64,000 bases of DNA from Aedes albopictus (lineage: Eukaryota; Arthropoda; Insecta; Diptera; Culicidae): NCBI RefSeq assembly GCF_035046485.1, contig NC_085138.1, forward strand, positions 331,248,421 through 331,312,420, written 5' to 3'. A program made the translations under genes and the position numbers. Of the stretch, positions 57,433 through 64,000 are shown in pieces; the first letter of the stretch is position 1, and the number at the start of each line of letters is the position of its first letter. The notes under the pieces were generated by a model. The model was not told where the DNA came from. It did not search any database and was given only the letters and a program-made list of their open reading frames with translations.

Positions 57433-58727
57433 GACCTGTGTTGGGAAATGAGCGAGCTCTCACACAACTAGTCAAACTCACTTATGAGTATGAGCTGTAC
57501 ACCTTAAACCACGAGGGTGCTACGGTAATCTGATTTTGTTGCCGCTTATCGTGCGCAACCAGAGCTCACCAATACAAACATTCACTCAATACAGCAGCGG
57601 GAGCAAAATGAAGAAAAACGCACCTTGGCAAAGAAAGTTTGCGAAAAGAAGTGTTGTGTGTCTTTATTTTTCTTACTCAACAGATTTATGAGATCTGATC
57701 TGGAATAAGCGTTTTGACCCGTTTGTATCCCTCGTAAAAAGGTAAACATTCCACTTTCACGATAGTGTTGGTGAACATTTTGGCCGGAGTATAAATTTAT
57801 GCTCCACGTAAGGAGGCACAATCCAACCTGTCAAACTCCATAGAGAAAAAATAGGATGCCATCCCCTTGCCTTAAACTTATTGTGAGTATTACTCACGTT
57901 TGAGTAATCGCTGTACAACTTATACTCACGAGTGAGTATTGACGTCCACATACTCACTCACGAGTATGCTTTACTCATATTCATACGGACCAAGGGCTGA
58001 AAGTCTCTCTAATAAAGACAAATCAATCAATCAATCATATTCATACGGTTTTCTTAAATTTATATAAAGGCTTGGAATCGTAATCAAATGGTATGAGTTG
58101 GATATTCAGTTTCGTTTATCATCAGTCTGGTCTAACGTTCCGCTATGTTTCCTTTCGGTCTCAGATTGTCGGGGTCACTTTTTTGATGTAACACTTTTTT
58201 TTGATGTGGGAAGGCCGGTATCGGTGTCAGTGACCGGAATAGATGAAGAGTTGTAGCTTAGAACCAATGCTTCGAATACTCATTTGCAAATAGTTATACA
58301 TACTTGCTACTATCTCAGTTCCGAAGCATGCTATCAGAAAACGGCGTATGAAAAACATTTACATTGCAGATTTATCGAAAACAAGATCGAAAAAAAATTA
58401 CCGAATAAACTAAGAGTCACACAAGTCTACCGTAGTCGTGAGAGAGATGTAAAGGCTACTCTCCACGAGATGAGCATAAAATTCACTCACCCCTCACGCA
58501 CACCTCTTTCAAGACTTTGGTATACGTATGCGACCTCACGCGTGATTCGTGACGTCATACTCTCGCGTGACTATTACTCACAAGTGAGTAATACTCGCAA
58601 GTGAGTAGCGAGATCTTAGTCACGGATGAGTATACTCATACGTGAGTAGCTCACAGTGTGATCATTACTCACAAATGAGTAAAATGAGTGAGAATTTTTT
58701 ACTAGTGAGCATGAGTTCGCAACACTG
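57433..58727. mobile_element. inverted-end element rich in CTCACGAGTGAG boxes
   Basis: GTGTTGGGAAATGAGCGAGC on the left and the reverse complement of AGTGTTGCGAACTCATGC on the right form imperfect inverted ends. Inside both ends lie many short palindromes of the type ACTCACRAGTGAGT. TAGACCCC and TAGAACCC flank it as a possible diverged 8-bp duplication. It interrupts the GAAAC array. Confidence 0.55.
57989..58034 (+). mobile_element. 46-nt retrotransposon 3' tail with 14-bp target duplication
   Basis: ACCAAGGGCTGAAAGTCTC and TAATAAAGACAAATCAATCA form a 5'-truncated 3' end. TCATATTCATACGG is repeated exactly at 57975-57988 and 58035-58048, the signature of target-primed reverse transcription. 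Confidence 0.88.
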
Positions 58728-58885
58728 CCTAGAACCCCTGAGTTAAGCTCATCTGAAATTCTGTGAAACCCAATTAAATCCCTCCGAAATATTCTAAAAC
58801 GTCTTGCAATGTCTTAAAACGTCTCTTATCAAACAATCCCCCTCTCCTCGTCTGAAACTCATTTGAAAGCCATCTGAAACCCTTT
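58728..58885 (+). repeat. GAAAC minisatellite, third block, last part
   Basis: Diverged units such as CATCTGAAATTCTGTGAAACC (short run) end the array. Confidence 0.55.
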
Positions 58886-59471
58886 ATGACCCCTCCCCAC
58901 CTTTTTTGAATCTCCTACCCAGAGCCACTCGCCCTTCATAAACTCCTTTGCAACCTTGAAATCAATTTGAATAATAAACAAAATCCACCTAGGAAATGTA
59001 TCTAAGTAAATATTAACTCGGGAGCGGTCGCGTCGTGTACTGACTTGAACACACGCACCGTGAAAAATGCACGTATGTAGTACACAGCGTGAGCGCGGCG
59101 TCGCTGCAGGTAGTCAAAGACGTTAAGGGTCAAAGGGTTAAGGCTAACATTCTTTTTAAGGTGAAACACCAAGAAATCCCATTGCAATTCTGCATACAAA
59201 CTTTAAAGGCACACATCTAACGAACGAAGCATCAAAACAAACAGCACTTGTTTATCATGGCTTTGCTCATTGGCAAAAAGAAGCAGCTTTTCCAAATCGA
59301 GCGCATTTGTTTACGAATTTCTAAGATAGGTGCTTTTGAAAACGTGAGTAGGGGTCCAAGTCGGCCACTGTGACAGCCATATATTTTGTATTCTCTAATG
59401 TTTCCCCTTAAGCAGTCCCGAATTATTACCACCCTTTGAAGCCTGAACTGTTCCAAGCGATATTATAAAGT
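58886..59471. other. unique intronic sequence
   Basis: No gene or repeat is recognised. Confidence 0.3.
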
Positions 59472-59562
59472 TAGGTTTTTTTACGCCGTTTTCATTTACG
59501 AGGTTTTTTTACGCGGATTTTTGAATTAACGCGGGTTTCATTTACGCGGATTTTTCCGAACA
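59472..59562. mobile_element. fragment of the TTTTACGCGG MITE family
   Basis: GTTAGGTTTTTTTACGCCG and repeated TTTACGCGG match the left part of the element at 21065-21262. The right end is missing. Confidence 0.55.
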
Positions 59563-59581
59563 TTATTACCGAGTTTTTCTA

Positions 59582-59724
59582 CATATTTCTGTAGTTTTGG
59601 TGCTCAACAGCATAAAAAGGGTAGAATATGATGCAGTTTTTTTTCTGGATATCCTAGGTTATCCAAACTGTTCTTGAGTTTAGATCCTAAAGTCTACGGG
59701 TGTAACGGTAACTTCACTCACCAT
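59582..59724 (+). repeat. satellite-like dispersed repeat, copy C (left part)
   Basis: CTGGATATCCTAGG, CCAAACTGTTCTTGAG and CTACGGGTGTAACGGTAAC are present. The copy is cut by the hAT element and resumes at 63031 with ACAAAGCCACGACTTGTAAT. Confidence 0.75.
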
Positions 59725-59917
59725 CAGAGATGCCAGATATACAGATTTTTCTGTATTATACAGATTTTTAGAGGTTGATACAGACAGGATACAGAGTATA
59801 GAAAAAATACAGATTTTATGATCTTCATACAGATTTTTCCTCCACATATTTTTTTCCTCATACATTCATGCAAGATGGAGAATAAAGTAATAAAAATTAT
59901 TGAGAGTACAAACCCCT

Positions 59918-59946
59918 TAAATTAAAAAAAAAAAAAAAAAAAAAAA
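59918..59946. repeat. poly(A) run
   Basis: About 28 consecutive A, possibly the remnant of a retroposon tail or replication slippage. It is a likely site of assembly length error. Confidence 0.7.
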
Positions 59947-60604
59947 TTATCTATATTTTTCACATTTGACCTCAATTTTCAATCATTTTTAATTACAGGA
60001 AATTTTTCTCTGGAATTGAATTTAATAAAACAAATATTACGAAACATAAAACGTCCTAGATATGTAATAAGCATACGTTAAGGGCGTTTTTTATGTTTTT
60101 ATCACGTTAGTATAAGGAAAAATCGAATAAACTATGTCTTTGCTGATTTTTTTTCAATGTGTATTGTTGTTTGTTTGACAATTTGCAAGAGTCGCGAATT
60201 TCCAGTGAAATATGAAGATGTAAGGAAAATTTAAGCTTCAGTACATGAAAAATTGAAATAAAAGTTAGAAACTTTGCTAAGCAAAAGACCTGGTTTTCTT
60301 TATGCTGTTCATTCTTATCTGTTGAATGAAAATAATGAGAAAACTTACGAATAATGTTTTCGTTGAAAATTGAAAACAATGACAGTTTTTTAAAATAATA
60401 ATATTGAATCGAATTTGAGAAAAAATAGCCAGTACACACATTTTCAAACAACTATAAAATTGCGTTGATGATAAAAAATCGATAGAGCTTTTGGAAACTA
60501 AAGAGTACGAATACAACCTGCAAAAATATGATGCATCGAATGTAGCAAAAGGAACACGTCACATGTGATGAAAACATTTGAACATTCTCAACGTTACCTT
60601 GCAG

Positions 60605-60695
60605 ATGAAAAGAAAAGAATTGCGAACGCGAATTGAACTCTGGTCCTTTGGGTGTGAATAACACGTCCTAACAATTTTGCCCATTTTAGCTTGTT
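60605..60695 (-). mobile_element. tRNA-like SINE head (weak)
   Basis: On the minus strand, GCTAAAATGGGCAAAATTG and the B-box-like AGAGTTCAATTCGCG resemble a decayed tRNA head. Confidence 0.35.
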
Positions 60696-60796
60696 GAAGA
60701 ACAGAGAAGGCGGCATGGGAGGGGTTTTTTTTCTAATTTTGGTAAAAGACGGAGAGGCGTCTAGTGTATGGAACACCGGTAATGGGAAGGGTTTTT

Positions 60797-61175
60797 TTTT
60801 AAGAAATTCTTGCAGGGATTCCTTGAGAAATTTCTAGAGGGCATTCTCTCAGATATTCCTTGATTAATTTCTCCAGGAATTCTTTTGAATAGATTTCTAT
60901 GGGTTCCTTCTTAAACTCCAGCAAAAAAAAACTTCACACACTCTTCTGGAGATTGGTTTAAGAAGTTATCGAAATTTTTTTGTCGACGGATAACTCCATT
61001 GATATCTCCACGGATTCTTTGAGAAGTTCATTCAGGAATATTTCCAAAGAATTTCTACGAAAATTCTTCAAGCAATACCTGAAGAATTTATTTCTGGGAT
61101 TTTTGCAAATGTTTTGTAATGAGTTCCACCAAGGATTTCCCGAAATGTTTCTCCAGGTACTTCTTCTATGATGTT
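60797..61175 (-). repeat. GGAATTCC repeat field, CCTTCAG orientation
   Basis: Units such as CAGGGATTCCTTGAG and CTCCAGGAATTC lie inside the hAT element. Confidence 0.5.
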
Positions 61176-61187
61176 AAAATAGAAATT

Positions 61188-61645
61188 CGGGTTAAGTACT
61201 GTTCCTTTCAATTCCACTAAGAATTTGCATCCCTTGACAGATACGTATTTCGACCTCAACTGTAAGGTCATCTTCAGTGTCTCGCACTTGACTCGACTGG
61301 ACTTGACTGAAGTCGAGTCAAGTACGAGATACCGAAGACGACCTTACAGTTGAGGTCGAAATACGTATCTGTCAAAGGATGCAAATTCTTAGTGGAATTC
61401 AAAGGCACAGTACTTTTTTTTTACTTATTCGTTTATTTGGAAGGCTCGGGCGCCTCATGCGCATAACTGAGCCGAAATCATTTGTTGTTTTTTTATAATA
61501 TATTTTACATTTTACAATATTTACTGCCTAAATGCTATATTAGTTTGGGGAGCCGAAGTACTCGCGGCTGTTTCAAGGTAAGGGATAAAAAAAATTAAAA
61601 AAAAAAATAAAAAATAAAGAAAAAAAAGAAACAGTACTTAACCCG
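61188..61645. mobile_element. foldback element interrupted by a 216-bp insert
   Basis: The left arm begins CGGGTTAAGTACT. The right arm ends AGTACTTAACCCG at 61645 after the insert. The arms of about 110 nt share AATTCCACTAAGAATTTG, CGACCTCAACTGTAAGG and GTACTTGACTCGAC in inverted form with a few mismatches, and a small CTTGACTGAAGTC centre. It lies inside the hAT at 59725-63022. Confidence 0.85.
61415..61630. mobile_element. 216-bp insertion with 8-bp duplication ACAGTACT
   Basis: ACAGTACT occurs at 61407-61414 and 61631-61638 and should occur once in the foldback arm. The insert has T-runs at its left and A-rich text (AAAAATAAAGAAAAAAAAG) at its right, and carries GGCTCGGGCGCCTCATGCGC. An AATAAAG and an A-rich end suggest a retroposed fragment, though 8 bp would also fit a hAT-like event. 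Confidence 0.75.
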
Positions 61646-61684
61646 ATTGTTTTTAATTACCACTAACTTAACTTTACATAAGAG

Positions 61685-62725
61685 TTAGATTTCTTTCAGA
61701 ATTTTCAGCTTAGATTTCTTTAGAAATTCGTATGTGAAGATATATTTATCTCCAGAGATTTCATCAAGATTTCAAAATTAAGAAGTTCCTTCATGGAGTG
61801 TACATGAAAAAAAAATTCTGAAATACTTCTAGTAAATTATTCACAAATCCTAAAGGAATTTATTCCCAGGGATCTCCAAGATTTTTTTAGAAATTCGTTC
61901 AGTGATTACTGCAGAAACTCCTTCCAGGTACTTGTGGATTTTTTTAAGAAATCCTTCATCGAGTTTCTAAAGATTCCCTGGAGGATTTTCCGAAGGAATC
62001 CTTGGAAGAACTGCTGGAGGTACTTCTGGAGGATTCATGGAAAAAAAACTCGTGCAGTTTATGAAGAGATTTCTTGGAAGAATATTTTAGAGAACCAATA
62101 AAGAAATAAAAAAGAGATTTTTCAAGGAATCTTTGAGAAACCTACAAGAACTGAAGAACCCTCTACAAATATACTATGCTATAATATATTTCCAACAAAA
62201 TCCCGAGAAAATTTCTAAAAAAATGAAATAATCCTTTAGGAAGAAATTCAAGCAAAAATTTCTGGAATGGTTCTTGAAGATTATTTTTTATACTCTCTCT
62301 ATTTTTTGTGTATTTTAACTTATGCTAGTTCTTCATACAAACTGAAAGTTTCTAAATTTCTGATAGAATCTCTGAATGTTTGTTAAAGAAAAATATCTTC
62401 TAGAATTGCATTTTCCAACATACGTGAGAAGAAATTTATGGAGAAACCTCTGGAGAAATTCATTGATAAATTTTCGGAGAAATGCTATAGAAAAACTCCT
62501 GAAAAAATTTGGAGGAATTTCCCCAAAAACATTAAAAAAATATATCTTAAGAAATACAAACATAGCTTATATAGCAATCCCTGAAGGAATTTTCTCTTGT
62601 ATACTTTAAAGAATCCAATGAGGAGTTTCGAAAAGAACCCGTGAACCGGTTTCAAGATATTTTTTGAGAAACTCCCAGGGAAAATTCTTGGAAGAATCCC
62701 AGGAGAAATTTTCACAGAAATCCAG
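61685..62725. repeat. GGAATTCC repeat fields of both orientations
   Basis: CCTTCAG-type units dominate to about 61950, and CTGGAAGAATCC or GGAAGAATTTC units after it, so orientation flips inside the block. It lies within the hAT element. Confidence 0.45.
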
Positions 62726-63030
62726 CAACGTAAAAGTTCAGAATTATTAGGAATAGACATATTTATTTTACTATTCAAAACCACAACGTTCTGCTATTTA
62801 CACCGTTTAGTGAAAACTTACTACAAATGGAAATGTTCGTGCCAAACTCGGGACACAAACATGTTGTTTACATGTTGAACCCACAGATTTCTAACTGGGT
62901 CTGACAGGATTTACGGAAACTTGGTGTTTTTTTGGCTTTCAGTTACAGTTTCTAAATACAGACAAATACATATTTTCTAAAATCCTGATACAGATTTTTG
63001 GAAAAATCATCTGGCATCCCTGCTCACCAT

Positions 63031-63345
63031 ACAAAGCCACGACTTGTAATATATCATGACTAACTGGACATCTCAAAGTTCAATAGGCTGCATCTGTTGA
63101 GATGTCTAAGGACATCCAAATCGTTCTTAAGATTACATCCTAAAGTCTACGGGTGTACCGGTAACTTTTTTCATTGTTCAATATGATGCAGAATATTTTT
63201 TCTGGATATCCTAGGTCATCCAAACTGTTCTTGAGTTTAGATCCCAAAGGCTACGGGTACAACAGTAACTTCTTTTATTATACGAAGCTTCGATTTGTAA
63301 TCTAGCATGTCCAGTTAGTCTTCTGAAAATTCAACTGACAGTATC
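63031..63345 (+). repeat. satellite-like dispersed repeat, copies C (right part), D and E
   Basis: After the hAT the repeat resumes with CACGACTTGTAATATATC. Two further units follow with CTACGGGTGTACCGGTAAC and CTACGGGTACAACAGTAAC, the last ending ATCTAGCATGTCCAGTTAG. The spacing between units is about 100-160 nt. Confidence 0.7.
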
Positions 63346-64000
63346 AGATCAGTCCGGAATCCTTGGTTAATAATACTACAATACGCGGACATACATTGTC
63401 AGGAGGGATATAGAGGCTTTGGCTTCGAATTAATGTTATTGGCAGATTATATTAAATGCACTCGTTGAGGTCTATTTTTTGGATGAAGATGCGTCGTTTT
63501 ACAGTGCATTTCTGCTTATAGCTAAAGAAGAAATTGGAGAAAGTAGGCGAGCCAAGGATTACACCCACGACCCTTTGCACAGCAATAGTAACAAAATCAG
63601 CAGGCTTCGCCCGTTTGTCCCATCGGATTTACCGTCTCGGATATCTTTGGTTGGCTTCTATGACTTTGAAGAAAGAGTATAATGCTTGGAAAGGAAACTC
63701 AAATTATTGCAAGCACTAGGTACTTCAAACAATTGCACCATTGAAGAACTACCCCATATGAAACGTACATACAATTCCCCTCACATAATGACATTTCAGT
63801 TGCCTGTACTATTCACGTTCCCACGCAAAGAAAAAAACCGAAGCACCTCACTTGATGACAAAACAAAAGAGCATCATCATCACCATTTAAACGCCGGTCG
63901 GTCGGGGGAAGAGAGATCGGAAATGACGGTTTGACACCTCGGGTGAAAGTTGTTCAGTTTGGTTGAGATGTGTGTGCGAGTATGTGCAAAACGCCCCTAG
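63346..64000. other. unique sequence at window end
   Basis: Two overlapping plus-strand ORFs (63479-63682 and 63534-63719) have no recognised family and are not called. No fz exon is recognised. Confidence 0.3.

Larger units (their letters stand above)
59725..63022. mobile_element. hAT-type element, 3.3 kb, with nested insertions
   Basis: The ends CAGAGATGCCAGAT and ATCTGGCATCCCTG (one mismatch) are flanked by the exact 8-bp duplication CTCACCAT at 59717-59724 and 63023-63030. ATACAGATTTTT subterminal repeats occur at both ends. Uninterrupted relatives of the target at 23880-23930 and 24470-24500 act as empty sites. No transposase ORF is seen. GGAATTCC repeats, a tRNA-like piece and a foldback lie inside. 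Confidence 0.92.

Noticed and set aside
63479..63719. ORFs at the window end as a possible upstream fz exon
   Set aside because: They are on the plus strand and show no Frizzled or signal peptide features.
1..64000. CRISPR arrays, operons, phage or integron features
   Set aside because: The sequence is eukaryotic intron. The regular repeats are minisatellites without unique spacers of constant length.
1..64000. Integrated viral sequence, as common in Aedes genomes
   Set aside because: No ORF or fragment with a recognisable viral polymerase, capsid or glycoprotein pattern was seen. A protein profile search would be decisive.

Overview
This looks like mosquito (culicine, Aedes-type) nuclear DNA. 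It has no operon structure or dense ORFs. It consists of long intronic sequence packed with transposons, tRNA-derived SINEs and low-complexity GGAATTCC repeats of a kind I associate with Aedes genomes. The species cannot be fixed from the sequence alone. The one host gene I can support is on the minus strand: three consecutive coding exons of a Frizzled-class Wnt receptor, closest by recognition to the insect fz (Fz1) type. They lie at 50269-50388, 38791-38985 and 38470-38695. All three reading frames join across consensus GT/AG sites, and together they encode the end of the extracellular linker and TM1 through TM4. The cysteine-rich domain exon(s) should lie beyond 64000, and the TM5 to C-terminus exon(s) before position 1, so the window is almost entirely fz intron: at least 38 kb downstream, 11.3 kb between the first two exons, 95 nt between the next two, and at least 13.6 kb upstream.

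Layout. 1-3128: short repeats and unique sequence. 3129-7923: a 4.8 kb hAT-type element with its 8-bp target duplication. 8.5-11.1 kb: MITEs, a jockey-like reverse transcriptase remnant, and an RTE-type endonuclease remnant split by a complete tRNA-derived SINE. 11.1-13.5 kb: mostly unique. 13.56-16.74 kb: a large GGAATTCC minisatellite that changes orientation internally and contains a displaced exact copy of a 102-bp segment from 4.3 kb away. 16.9-19.4 kb: unique. 19.4-28.3 kb: SINEs, TA- and TTAA-flanked inverted-repeat elements and tandem repeats. 28.3-31.2 kb: mostly unique. 31.2-37.5 kb: repeats, a SINE, a hAT with CGACGTTTTGTC arrays, and MITEs. 38.4-39.0 kb: two fz exons. 40-50.2 kb: GAAAC array, GGAATTCC repeats, foldback, tRNA-Ala-like sequences and a further hAT. 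50.27-50.39 kb: fz exon. 50.4-53.2 kb: unique intron. 53.2-58.9 kb: a GAAAC array interrupted by a SINE, a miniature LTR element (itself interrupted by a 901-bp palindrome) and a TIR element. 59.5-63.35 kb: a satellite-like repeat holding a hAT that holds a foldback that holds a further insertion.

At least five hAT-type insertions can be bounded by 8-bp duplications, and many smaller elements by TA, TTAA or longer duplications. Insertion order can therefore be read in several places. I found no intact transposase or reverse transcriptase, no recognisable viral sequence and no second host gene. Long ORFs inside the GGAATTCC and GAAAC repeats are by-products of repeat periodicity. I did not find a convincing new biological system. 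The most unusual structures are the inverted minisatellite with its templated 102-bp insert, the nested insertions, and the long palindromes inside fz introns.
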